A program made the translations under genes and the position numbers. A stretch of DNA of 64,000 bases from Ischnura elegans. Its lineage: Eukaryota; Arthropoda; Insecta; Odonata; Coenagrionidae. Of this stretch, positions 12,842-24,400 are shown piece after piece (within the stretch, counting starts at the first letter, position 1; each line of letters begins with the position of its first letter). The notes beneath the pieces were generated by a model that made no database searches, was not told the DNA's origin, and saw only the letters and a list, made by a program, of their open reading frames with translations. The stretch is taken from assembly GCF_921293095.1 (NCBI RefSeq), contig NC_060252.1, positions 73,490,866 through 73,554,865 of the forward strand. Reading direction: 5' to 3'.

Positions 12842-13975
12842 TTTATCTATATATATAAAAGAAAGTCAAAAATTGTGTTACTTAGAACACTTATAACTCG
12901 AGAACGGCATAACCAATTTTAATGATATTAGGTTCTTTGGATTCGTCTCAGCCCCGGATAACATATAGAACATTAAAAAATAGGAAAAGTTCACAAAAAA
13001 ATTCATCCTTTTCTTAGAGATATGTTTTTAGGAGTTAGTAACACAACAACAATTGATTAGTCGGTCAAAGCTACAAATTAAATTATTTGTTTTGATTTCA
13101 CCAATTAATAACTGAACTTCTTAACAATGTAACATTTCAAATACTAAATATATTCAAAATATTGAAATTTTATTTTAAAAATTTAATTCAAGCTAATTGT
13201 AAGTCCAGCTCGAGTTGACACTTCACTACCATGTATGTAAACAAATCTCCAAGCAATTGTTGACAATCGGTAATGGGCGTGTACATGTCGAGGAATCGAG
13301 CAGTTTGATTTCACTTTCTCAGAATGTTTGCAAATTAGTTTCATCAGAAGGTGAGCTCATCAAAAAAATGTTCCAGAATATGACTGATCACCACAGCCAT
13401 TTCGACGGCCTAGAACGAAGATGTGGATGACTCAAACTAAGTAAATCATGATCAAATAGTTGGTACTTTGCATGAATTCAAATCTTTTAACTGTGCAATA
13501 AACGAAGACAAAGTCACCAACTATCTATCTGAATATTTAAAGTCCTTGGACGTACCTGGCTTACCACGGCACGATTAACAGCTAAAGGTAGGCTCTGTGT
13601 TCATGATCTTTTGAAACCTAAACCAACCAAAACTATCCAATGGAACGCATTTGGTGATTTAAAAAAAACTGATAATGAATGTGATACATGCGGCTATACT
13701 CAAAGGAAAATTCAAAGATGAGGAAGTTCTCAATCCGAAGATTCCATGATCCCAACTTATATGCCCCTTTGAGCTTAAACTTATTCAATTTCCAATTCAT
13801 GTTGCATTCGTGACAGCGATTAACATATCGCATGGTCAGTCTTTCAGTTTTGTGATGTTTGTTCTCATGTGCTAATGAAAACTCATGATTTTCTTATGGT
13901 CAATTATATGTGGTATGTTTATGAGTTGGTAAACCATCCGCTGTATTTCTTCCTTCGCTTCAAGGGCGCAGCTAG
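12842..13975 (+). mobile_element. Decayed Helitron-type element with Pif1-like helicase relic
   Basis: The left part has the sequence ctatatatataaaagaaagt followed by cttataactcgagaacggc, a signature often seen at the start of Helitron/Helentron elements. From about 13240 the + strand carries pieces of the Helitron Pif1-like helicase in several frames with stops. In order these are KQLLTIGNGRV; SLSQNVCKLVSSEGELIKKM; YLKSLDVPGLPRH; NLNQPKLSNGTHL; KGKFKDEEVLNPKIP; and AINISHGQSF. The family motifs (LDVPGLPPH, LNPPKLCNGTR, TINKAQGQSL) are all recognisable but broken by frameshifts and stops, so this is a dead copy. It does not encode a usable protein. Confidence 0.75.
13240..13900 (+). pseudogene. 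Helitron helicase pseudogene
   Basis: Coding remnant of the element above. Motifs appear in the correct order, but at least four in-frame stops (after LPRH, after VFMIF, before KKLIMNV and after NPKIP) and frame changes interrupt the reading frame. The last motif corresponds to the helicase VI region. Confidence 0.7.
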
Positions 13976-14092
13976 GAATCAAGGATAGGGGGGTTTTAGG
14001 CGCAGCTAATACTGGCGGGTCTGTAGGGTATAGAAAACCTGCCAATGTAAGCGAGAGGAGTGAGGGCCCTCCCCCAGGCATTTTTTTAAGAT

Positions 14093-15081
14093 AAATGGTT
14101 CAAAATGGTGGGTTTTGCGGCTGTGTGAATAGTTAAATATGTTTTGTTTGTGACTCATCCGTCCCCCTAATATTAGAAACAAAATTTTTTATTAAAAATT
14201 CTCTGAGCTCTTGGGGGGGTTTTATCCCCCAAAAACCCCCCTTGCTGCGTTACTGCTTCTTTTTGCTGTATTTATTTAGTTTCATCCGCTTTATCTTGTG
14301 CCTGATAACAAAACAAAAACTGTTATTTATCAGAAGGTGCTTGACGAAAGACATTAAACCCGAATGTGTAGGGCATATCGTGGTGCGTTTACGCATGCAG
14401 CACGTTTACGCAGTGCATTTTTTACAAACAGAGATACAATAACTGGCACGACTAAAGTCATTTGATACGAATGCTGCTTCGTAGGGGCTTTTCTTACACT
14501 ATTTTGAGCATCAGTCAAGCGTCGGTCTAGCATTGCGTTAAACTGTTCCGTGAACGGGCCAAGAAACAGACTTATGCTCAAAAACTTTATAAATGGTAAA
14601 AAATGGTGGGTTTTGCGGCTGTGTGAATAGTTAAATATGTTTCATTTGTGACTCATCCGTCCCCCTAATATTAGTAACAAAATGTTTTAGAAAAAGATTC
14701 TCTAAGCTCTTTGGGGGTTTATCCCCCAAACCCCCAAAAAACCCCCCTCGCTGCATCACTGTTTCGCTTCGCAATATTTATTTAGCTTCACCCGCTTTAT
14801 CTTGCGCCTGATAACAACAAAAACTGTTTTTTATCAGAAGGTGCTTGATGCAAGACATAATATTAAACGCGAAGGCACACCATGGTGCGTTTACGCATGC
14901 AGCACGTTTATGCAGTGCATTTTTTCCAAACAGAGATACAATAACTGGCACGACTAAAGTCATTTGATACGAATGCTGCTTCGTAGGGGCTTTTCTTACA
15001 TGATTTTGAGCATCAGTCAAGCGTCGGTCTGGCGTTGTGTTAACCTGCCCTGTCAACAGGACAAGTTTACGCAACAGACTG
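14093..15081 (+). repeat. Tandem duplication of a ~500-bp unit
   Basis: Two head-to-tail copies start with aaatggt..aaaatggtgggt at 14093 and 14591. Both contain ttgcggctgtgtgaatagtt, a G/C hairpin (gggggtttat..cccccaaa), gcgtttacgcatgcagcacg, and aacagagatacaataactgg, and end with gagcatcagtcaagcgtcgg. The copies differ by small indels and substitutions. The unit is probably a mobile-element fragment duplicated in tandem; family not recognised. It begins just after the Helitron relic. Confidence 0.75.
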
Positions 15082-16325
15082 GGACCTAAAAACAATTTTT
15101 TACAGTTAATAAGACAAATAGCCAACAACTGAATGCATATCATTTTATTTTATCTTCTCCTTTATAAAACCACAATGCCCGAAATTTCTTAAGTTAAAAC
15201 ATTAGAAAATTCATTGAAGAAAATCCGCGTAAACGTGTTCCAATCCACCCTAAGTGGATTCAATAAAGAAATTGTCTATCTGACAAGCAATTTTGATACT
15301 CATTTAAGTAGTTTTATTGAATTTGTATCCTTTATATTATTATAATAAATCAAATATGATTACAAACGATACAGCCACTCTTGATCTATAAATGGTGTAA
15401 CTTAACTGTAAGTTCATTGATTATTATGTGGTACGTAAGTTAGCTGGGGCAGCTATGTCAACCCGCCACATTCCATGATTAAATTTCCCTACATTCAGAA
15501 CACTTTCACGTACCGCTTATGATGTATTCTGGTGTTAATGTTGTCATTAATATGAGCCATTTCCCTTCAAAAAGCCTCCAGGGTCTTCAAATTGCCCATC
15601 AGTAATATGCCAGTCACTATCAACTATATAGGTACTACAAGCGCAGCCATTTTTGGCATTGCTGATTCCTTTATTTGCTTCTCCTAGCTTTACTTCGATC
15701 AGTCCAATAGATAAATCCAAATGATATTTTTAAATATTCATATGCAGTCTGGGTCTACATCCTGTATCTTGGTCTAATGTGAAATTGTGAAGTTACTCAG
15801 CATATTCAAAACAAACATCATTTTGGTAACCAAAACATTAGACAACCCAGCATCGAAAGGAACATGTTACCATTTAGGAATCAAATCAATAAATGTAATA
15901 TATTATATTTTCTTCTTAACTTCGGTGGAGGATCAAGGGGCACGGTCAACGGCCGCCTTCCTCATTGCCCGTATAATGTCTAGAAAAATTGAAAAGATGA
16001 TCATTTTATAGGTGGCTCTCTGATGAAAGAATTTCACCAGCTGAATCAACAATATTTCCACATAATTTATGAATGCACAGATAGTAGAATGGAATGTAGA
16101 TGGGTACATACATAAAAACCGCTCGAAGGAATCGAACAAAGCACTACCGATATAGCGCTTGTAAAAGGAGCTGAGATGGTAGCAAAATTTCTGAATTCCC
16201 GGGCCACCGGTTGCCTCGTTTTGGTCTAGCGGACTAAACCACGATGGAAGAAGGAGACTACACGACTTCACTACGACGACAGAATAGGTGGTTGAGAGTT
16301 TGGTATTTTCTGAGGCTCCTGAGAA
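15082..16325. other. Intergenic, no recognised gene
   Basis: AT-rich sequence without a convincing exon. A 112-codon open frame on the - strand (15933-16271) has no recognisable motif or splice context and is treated as chance. Confidence 0.4.
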
Positions 16326-16367
16326 GCAGAGTGGTGAGGGGATTCACGAATCCCCTCACCACTCTGC
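16326..16367. repeat. Perfect 19-bp inverted repeat (hairpin)
   Basis: gcagagtggtgaggggatt at 16326-16344 is followed by the 4-base loop cacg and the exact reverse complement at 16349-16367. The stem is 19/19 and GC-balanced in an AT-rich neighbourhood. It could be a stem-loop in a transcript or the fused ends of a small inverted-repeat element. Confidence 0.85.
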
Positions 16368-18266
16368 CCTCCAGTGATTTCGTATTTGCCGCCATATGTA
16401 CTGACACATCTGGCAACCTTGCAAGGAGCAGCAAGTACACTTTTCATGAATACTACTCGATGATATTTTCTTCGGCAGCCAATATATGCTCAGCAATGAC
16501 TCAGAGTAAATACTGTGTATGTGTATAACCTCTAAAAAACATCTCTGGACATATTATTTGGGTTAGGCCCATAAATATCTGTAAATTGTCGTTCGGATGG
16601 CAGAATTTTGAACTCAAATATTGGTTACTAGTGATGCACTCTAGACAGAGAGTCCGAAAGTATTCTGAAGTGTTTTAGGTGATATCGGTCATTTACTTTC
16701 GGTCGTCCACAACCCTTCGTTGAATCGCGACAAATATTTTGTTTCTAAGGATGACTTCTAATTTTGTACATTTCTCAAATGTTCGCCGTCCTTCGCAATT
16801 CACGGGCATAATTTCTGATGGAGCTACCCTAGACACGGATAAAGTGGATTCTATTATATGTAAGTCGTTGCTATATCAGTGAGAACTATTTTCGTGTTAC
16901 CTCGGTGGAGTGGGTAAAGTATTGATGCTATTTCTCATATCGCTAATGACCTACGCGAAGTTACAGCTTATCGTGATGGCTCATTACATGTTTTGTTTTA
17001 TTTTTAACCGATATTTATTATATTTACATGAGCGCAATGGTGGAATACTAAGTTGGTTATCCTTGAGTCCTCTTCTCATTCGTAGTATTTTGCGGTCATT
17101 GCGTGAACTCGCGACGTTACTTCTAATTTTCATATTTTTGCCGGCCTCTTTTCGTATCCTCTTTAGTTGCATTTCAGGGAAAACCAAGGCCAATTTAGTG
17201 TACGATTTAAAGAAAGTATTCATCCTTCTCATTGTTCATCGTGAATCACCTAAATCACTGTTGTTTTTTCTCTAGGAATGCATCTTAATTTCAGTTATGT
17301 CAGTGAAATCATTTCCCTTATTCAACCTTTTCGACAAACTTGAAATCCTCCATCGTGTTCTACTTTATATTTATCTATCTAGGGTGGTAATTTATTCTTA
17401 ATGCTAACTTTCAAAATTGGATATGTCATTCCTTCATGCTATTTCAATAGTTATTGCAGCAGGAACTTCTTGTATAACAGGAAATCGGAATAGTGTCTTG
17501 GATTTTAACAACAACAACTTAAATGGATCTGAATCTCGTGTGGAAGTTTTTCGTAAATTGGTTTGAGAGTCATGGTATTGGTTTTAATTTTTTTATTGTT
17601 TGATATTAATTATGTTCTACACAATATAATAAATGGAGAATTTTTATGTACCAGCAGAAGGTATTTTGGCATTCAACATAGAGTGAAAGGAAAGAACATA
17701 GTATTATTATCGGCAGTGATCTGCTGCTTAAATTAGGCTTTGATGTATGCCAGCAGAATTTTTATTTATCATTCAAGTACTTGCTGTACTTTCTCTTGCT
17801 TTTGTAACAATCATTCTGTCACAGCCCTCTGAGTGGGATATTCCACTATGTACCGTCTGGCTAGCGAAAGTTATCTGATGACAGCTCAAAAGGAGGGGCA
17901 GAGAACCCTGTGCCAGCATGGTTTGCAGCCAATCTATGTCCCCCAAACGCATCTCTCACCCTCGCCTAGTCATGCAACATTGTCACACGCATATGAAGCA
18001 CCGAAAAAAGCCTGAACCACCAAAACAGTCAGTTTCTTGGAATCACCAAAACAAGGGATTCTCTTTTGGGTCCTTCACGCTCGTTGTCCCTAGTAGGTGT
18101 TTTATTTAAAGAAGCCTTTTGTTTATATGTGAAGTGAGCGTTTCCCTTTCTTACCTGGCAACCTTGCCCCCTACCCCAAACTAGACCCTTCTACCTGTCA
18201 TCGGACAACTCTCGGCAGCCGGACTATATCTGTAGAGGATAGGTACCCTTTTCCATCTCTCTTATC
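16368..18266. other. Intergenic, no recognised gene
   Basis: No family-specific coding or RNA signal was recognised. Open frames near 16910-17275 and 17833-18109 lack splice context and sequence bias and are not annotated. Confidence 0.4.
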
Positions 18267-18505
18267 AGTGGGGTAGCGAGGGGGGATGTCTGTGGGGTTC
18301 AGACCCCCTTCCCCAAAATATAAAGACACAATATTACTTCCCTTCACAAAAGAAAACAAAATATTGAAAAATCATGAATTTACAAAAGATTACTTTGACA
18401 AATGAAGTTTTTTTAATCATGAAAAGTGTTAAAATTAGTTTAAAACCCACTACTAAGTACCCTGTTTTTTTTATTTTTTCACCTTGGTTATGGACCCCCC
18501 CTCAT
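18267..18505. repeat. Possible MITE of the gtggggtagc type
   Basis: Starts cagtggggtagcgagggggg with a ggggttcagaccccc hairpin and ends near tggaccccccctcatattga. A better defined element of similar ends lies at 60349-60602. No target duplication could be confirmed here. Confidence 0.3.
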
Positions 18506-18529
18506 ATTGACATGATTTTATTTCTTCAG

Positions 18530-18826
18530 TTACAGCTATTTAGAACAGTATGGGAGGAGGCAAATGACAGATTGGGTGATTTGCACCGTCAGATTGTAGG
18601 GGAATATAAATGGAGGGAAAAAAAGGCACGAAAAGGACTTCCCATCCTAAAGACCAAGTATTTTAGTATGCAAGTACAAATTGGGCAACTTCTGAAAAAT
18701 TTTGCCGCTACCAAGCCTAAGCCCTCCAGGTGGAAAGCTAATTGTATACTCCCTTTCTCCATTTCTAGCCACCTTACCAGCACGATCCCCTTCAAGCAAG
18801 TGCTCTTTTACAGAATGATTTCGTAG
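18530..18826 (+). CDS. Unassigned possible terminal exon
   Basis: A polypyrimidine tract and ttcttcag acceptor precede 99 codons ending in TAG. The predicted peptide is basic and looks protein-like in its first two thirds (WEEANDRLGDLHRQIVGEYK, KARKGLPILKTKYFSMQVQI, LLKNFAATKPKPSRW). I do not recognise the family. It could be a 3' exon of an unmodelled gene, an exon of the Myb/SANT gene's neighbour, or a transposon remnant. Confidence 0.28.
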   Translation, partial: LQLFRTVWEEANDRLGDLHRQIVGEYKWREKKARKGLPILKTKYFSMQVQIGQLLKNFAATKPKPSRWKANCILPFSISSHLTSTIPFKQVLFYRMIS

Positions 18827-18829
18827 ATT

Positions 18830-21390
18830 TTTAGCTGGAGTGAATGCATCTTGTGTGTCAAGATGATGCTTTCAAAATGTACACATAGTGTGAGTACATG
18901 TGTTTGCCAAGCTTAGAAGAATGGAGTTGCTCAAATAGCTGCCTATAAAACACTGCTTTACCTGTAGCTATAGACTGTTCCTATAGCTTTGGGTCTGAAT
19001 GAGCAGTGGCATATATAGATCCTCACTCCAGGCCCACTCCGAAGAGGGCCACCATATGAAACTCTAAACATGGTTTGGGCCCAATGCAGTGGATAAACCC
19101 AGTAATGAGAGGCAATTGCATCAGTCAGGTCACTAATATTTATCAGATTCAATTTGGCAATTCCAGCTTTCTGGGTTTGTCTTTATCTCGGACATATACT
19201 TGGTCTAATTGCAGCCAAGGTTAATTCTCGGTGATGTGAGGCTATGTCACCTCATTTTCAATTTACACGTTATGGTATTTGCATTTGAACCTGCACAAAT
19301 AATTATTAATGTACATGACAGTATCACTGCAGGCCACAACCATACTCTCATGCATGATACATTATATTGATTCAGACTAAGAGGTTTTATTTTTTCTTGA
19401 TTTTCCCCATTTTGGGGGGAATTGGGCTCCAAAGGGTCCCCCTTTAAATCATCCTCATTGTAAATTGGCATTGAATATATATATCTTATAATTGGTGGCC
19501 TAATGAGATTTTTAAGAGATGTAGAAGATGCCTCCTAAACCACAGGGAAATCACAGCAGATGGTTACTGTATTTTCAGCCCACAACTTTTTAGTGGCATC
19601 AAAAATGGAGTGAATGTCATGCGTGAGGATGGGCAGGTCACTTGAGTATTTCCATCATTAGTAGCATCCATGGACACTAACGGCAATGCAATCAACAAGC
19701 TCCAGCCAAACAATTGCTTTGTTTATCTGATCTTTCCGTGCCAGTTGTGGCACCCAGAGGTGATCCCACCAAACACAGTCACAGTTGCCATCGTTTATAT
19801 TGCGTTTATGGTTTGCAAGCTAGTTTCTGAGGTTGGTGACCACCAATTGGGTGGTATCCTATTTTTTTAATTACTTAAATCAAAAGATCATTGCTCCTGG
19901 AGTATGTATTTCATGCATTTAGATTTTTAAATGATGATGTCTATTTTTCGCAATTAAATGAAAAGTGAAAATTTTCAAGCGCAAAAATGCAATGGCTGAG
20001 TATGAATGCTGGGAAAAGCTTGTGTGACTCCATTCTGTTTCCAGCTGCCTCTGTGTAAGGCCACCTTGGTTCGAGGCTATGAGCATCACTACAATGCAGG
20101 CTGCTAGCAGGTAGCGATTGGCTTAAATAAGGATTATTAATACCCTATCAAATGAAGGAAACTTTCCAACCTTAAGCAATTTTAATAGGTGATTATTAAA
20201 AGATGTTTCCCTGAGCTCTGTGCCTCATGCATGCATTGGAAATGTCAGACGATGGAAAACTCCTGACTACTCGTATAGCATCTGGGTCCCTGTGAGGTCA
20301 TGTGGAGTGGCATCGCATGGGTGCCAATCTGGCCTTTTTCAAATGAGGTTCAAATTGACCATTAACATTCGTCAAAACTTGTATATCTAAAACAAATAAT
20401 GTGTATATTATGAATACACTAATGGTGGGTTACGAATCACAATCAATGCCTTTCGTTTTCTTTGATGAAGGAAACTATCCCATTTTGGAAGCCAGTTCTT
20501 TGTTTCTCGGGAAACAGAAAAAAATAGTGAGGACTGCAACACTTGACGACAGGGAGGGGGGGAAGGACCCAACAATGACCTTGACCTCGCCGACCTTGAT
20601 GCCATGACTGACACCTGACACCTGCCTTTTGCAAATGGGTCCCATGCGATGAGTTTCTGAGGCTCATTTGTTTGTACTTCATGTTTTTAGGGAAGAGATA
20701 GTTGGTAGTGTTTCCCATTTCCGTTCCAATAGTGTTTTGTACATGACACAATCACCTTTTCACAATTCACCTGATCACAATTCAACCTATCTGACATGGT
20801 TGCCCTTGAGATTATTTGAGTATCACTCCTGCCAGTACAGCTCTAAGGGTAATATGAATGCATAAGCTTCCCCACTGTAAAAAGGTTGTAGCCCAAGGGA
20901 AATGGTAACAAAAATGATACTTGATGCATTCCTCACATGTAGGCATTGTTGAAGGTAAATGAACATTGCTAAAGAAATGCTTTGTTTCCATGTTACACGT
21001 TACTGTTTCCACCATGGTAATCTACGGAAACACACCGTAACAGAATGCTTTAACTCACCACATACAATTCCTTACTAGAGATGTTAAATATATCCTCCAT
21101 GATAATTGATACATACATGCATCAAACTATTTTCCTGGGAATCTCTGATATGCTGAGGTATCCCTGGAGTACTGCTTATGGTTTAGCAGCCTTCTATAAT
21201 GTGGGCACAGAGAATCTGACAATCTTGAATCCAAGCAAGAATTCTAGCCTTCATGCTATTCATTTGGTGGTTATCAGATCAAAAATACCTATTCAATAAA
21301 TGTTATTAATGGAAATAAATTGATTTATCAAGTAATCGCAGCATGAAGCATATTCCTGGAAAATATTCACTTTGCATTTTGATTTTGCAG
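18830..21390. other. Intergenic region upstream of Myb/SANT gene
   Basis: The missing 5' exon(s) and promoter of the Myb/SANT gene should lie here or further left. I could not identify an exon ending in phase 1 with the T of the expected Trp codon. No repeat family was recognised. Confidence 0.4.
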
Positions 21391-21484
21391 GGACTGATGA
21401 ACAGGTCTTCCGGCTAATAGAGCTGAGAGCTAAATATGCTCAGTTGTTTACTGGGAGGAAAGGTTCTGCACCTATTGCATATGG
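21391..21484 (+). CDS. Myb/SANT gene exon
   Basis: Acceptor gattttgcag; donor tatgg|gtaatc, phase 2. Encodes helix 1 and part of helix 2 of the Myb/SANT-like domain. Confidence 0.8.
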
Positions 21485-24400
21485 GTAATCTTCTTAACCA
21501 AGCAGTTGTTAATAACTTTTTACATTTGTAACTGTAATATCAGTGTCATCATACACAATTCTTAATTGCAGAAAAGTTGCTGAGGAATTAGGTATCGGAG
21601 GAAACTTTGTTAGTGTTAAGAAAAAATGGGAAAATTTGCTTGACAAATATAAGGTAGGTAAATACCCACTGTAGTGTGAATTTTATTCAGTTCCCCCGAT
21701 ATGATTTTTTAAATGATTTTGCGCATAGTACTTCTTTGGTCACTAGCAAGTGCTGTAAACATAAAAATAAATCTAAGTGTCCCCTCTGAAATATTCCTCC
21801 TCCACTCATTTTTAAAAATCACTTCATGTTTTTCTTAGAAAAAACTGTAATAGCAAAATAAATGCATTTGTGCAAATGTTCTGTTTTTTTGGGATAACTG
21901 CAGAATCACTAAATGAAAAGTTTTCAGAGTGATTTATAAAGTATGCAAATAGCCTTACTTGTAAGTCCACCTTACATGTGAAGTTCAAAACTAGCGCAGG
22001 AAATTTGGGGAACTATCAGTTCAATTTCAGAAAGGAAAAGGAAGCCAGTGATGCAATGGCAGTAGTGAGTGTTGTGACCGGGATTATAGTGATCCAGAAA
22101 TGGAAGATTTCCATTTCCAAAATGTGAATAAATGTGTTGTTGTGTGACGTCTCAGAATTTCCAGCTATGTCAAACTATGCCTTGGGATTTGTACCTTTTC
22201 ACTTTTGAGAATTCCTAACCTCCCTTTTCCCCTTCCTCTTTGTCAAAAACAATCTCAGTGATCCTAAATAATCCAGGGCACAACAGAGAATCCTATTGGT
22301 GAAGAACCTAGAATGTAAACAGGATGCTTATGCTTTGTGGATTTTGGCAAAGTATTTGATCCAATGGACCAGGTAAAACCAGTTATCATTCTTAAGAAAA
22401 TAGGGGTATATTGAAGAGACAAGCGACTTATTCATTACATATTTTTGAATGGCTTTCAGAGTTGAATGCTAAAGTTAAAGTGAGGATCAATTAATAGTTC
22501 CATCAAATGAAAATCATTGAGATTCCTTGATGATTGGGAATTGATTAACCACTAAGGGAAATGGCTGCAGGTACTGTTTGAGGCCTTAAGTTTACAGTGT
22601 GAAGAAAGTAGTGGCCCCAATATTGATATCAAACAGATCCAAGTTATATTGTTTTGTGAGACATTGAGATCTAGGAACCTGAGGTATAGCAATAAATTAA
22701 ACAGGCCCAAAACTGGACAGTTGGAACAGTTTTACTGTTCAAGGAACACATTAGAAGAAAATGGACCCAGCGGTAGTGATATCAGGAAGAAAATAGCATT
22801 AGCAAGAGAGGCACTTGTAAGAAGGAGCTGATGATAGGGTTTAAAAATCCTTGGAGAAAATACTAGTCTGATATGGAAATTAGTGGTTCAGTTTTAGAAA
22901 CATGGATGATGAGAAAAGACAGAAAGCCTTCAAGGTGTGGGAATGGAGGAGATAAAGAGAAACAGAACAAGGAACTGCTAGATTTGACGGGTGAGGAGAG
23001 GAAACTTCTGAAGGATACGAGGAGGAAAATGAGGGTATGGGTAGTATCAAGTTAATATCAATTAGAGAGGTATAATGAAAATATTGATTGAGGAGGGGTG
23101 TTAGGTAAGTGTAGGAAGAGAATGGAACTAATGGATAGAATGACATACAGGATCTGCCAATGAAACTGGATGATTAAGTGAAGTAATTGATTTTTGAAAA
23201 AAACTAATTTTTTCATGCTAATTAATTGAATGTTCAAAAACAGCCATTTTCGATAATAAATGAGAAAAAAATATTATCTGAACTCTATGTCCACTAAATC
23301 AACCATTGCAAGTAAGGTATTCTTGCAGCCTGTCCTGGTGATTTTGCATAACCTCTCGTAGCATCTTGACAGGTATTGCCACCATCTTGTCTGCAAGTCT
23401 TTGCTTGAGAGCTTGGATGGTTCTGGGTGCATCAGTTTGAAAAACCTTCGGTCACGCAGATTGTTAAAATGGCGAAAAGCTCATCGCATTTGCTCAAAGC
23501 TACCACCATCTTGATAAAATGCTTTGCATGCTAAGCCATGATACTCTCCAGTACAACCATCCATGGCAACTGAAATGGCATGCTGTTCAATTAATAACGC
23601 ATCCATAACATTCCCCACCACTACTTCCCAACTTCGTCCCAAGACCACTTACAATCCAGTTTCACTGGAGGACCCTGTATTATAGATTTTAAAACTGTGA
23701 ATTGGAGATATAAGTGAAGTTTGGTAGAGAGGACAAGGTGGAGGTTTTTGAGTTGCTTTCTATGTGAATCTGCCTTGACATTGTGATTACTCTAATAATG
23801 AAACTGTTAAAAAAAAGAGAAATTTCATCCTAATGTCGGTGCATATGCACCTGAATAAGGAAAGGATCAGCATTTGTTTTTCTGATGTAATCATGTTCGG
23901 AAAATTATTAATCATATCACATGACTAATTACTATAATGTAATTTTTTACCCATCTAGTTGATAATGATAATAATTATAATTTTATTTGCCAGCAGACAC
24001 AATACACTGATAAGAACAGGGCATGTATATAAGGCACGTCAAAAAAACTAAAAGTACAAACCCAATCACTTAAACTCACAGAGGTTCATCTCGATTTGTT
24101 ATAAAACACAGATATTCGTCTATACTATAGAAACATTGATCAATGAGAAATGAAAATACAGCTTTTTTAAATTGAACCATTGGAATGTTTGGTGAAGAAA
24201 ATAAATATATGGTTAGACTTTAAGTACCAAGGTTGTTACAATGTTACATTTCAACTGGCGTTGTTACTTCAATCTGTTCTTAATTTCTTGATTAATTAAC
24301 TAACACATTCACTGTGGCATAACCCACCAGTGGTTCACACCTGACTTCCTCCTGTATTAAAATTGGCATTTCTATATTTTACGTGGGTACCTTTGTGGTA

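Noticed and set aside
15933-16271. 112-codon open frame on the - strand
   Set aside because: No motif, no splice context and no codon bias I can see; consistent with chance in this sequence.
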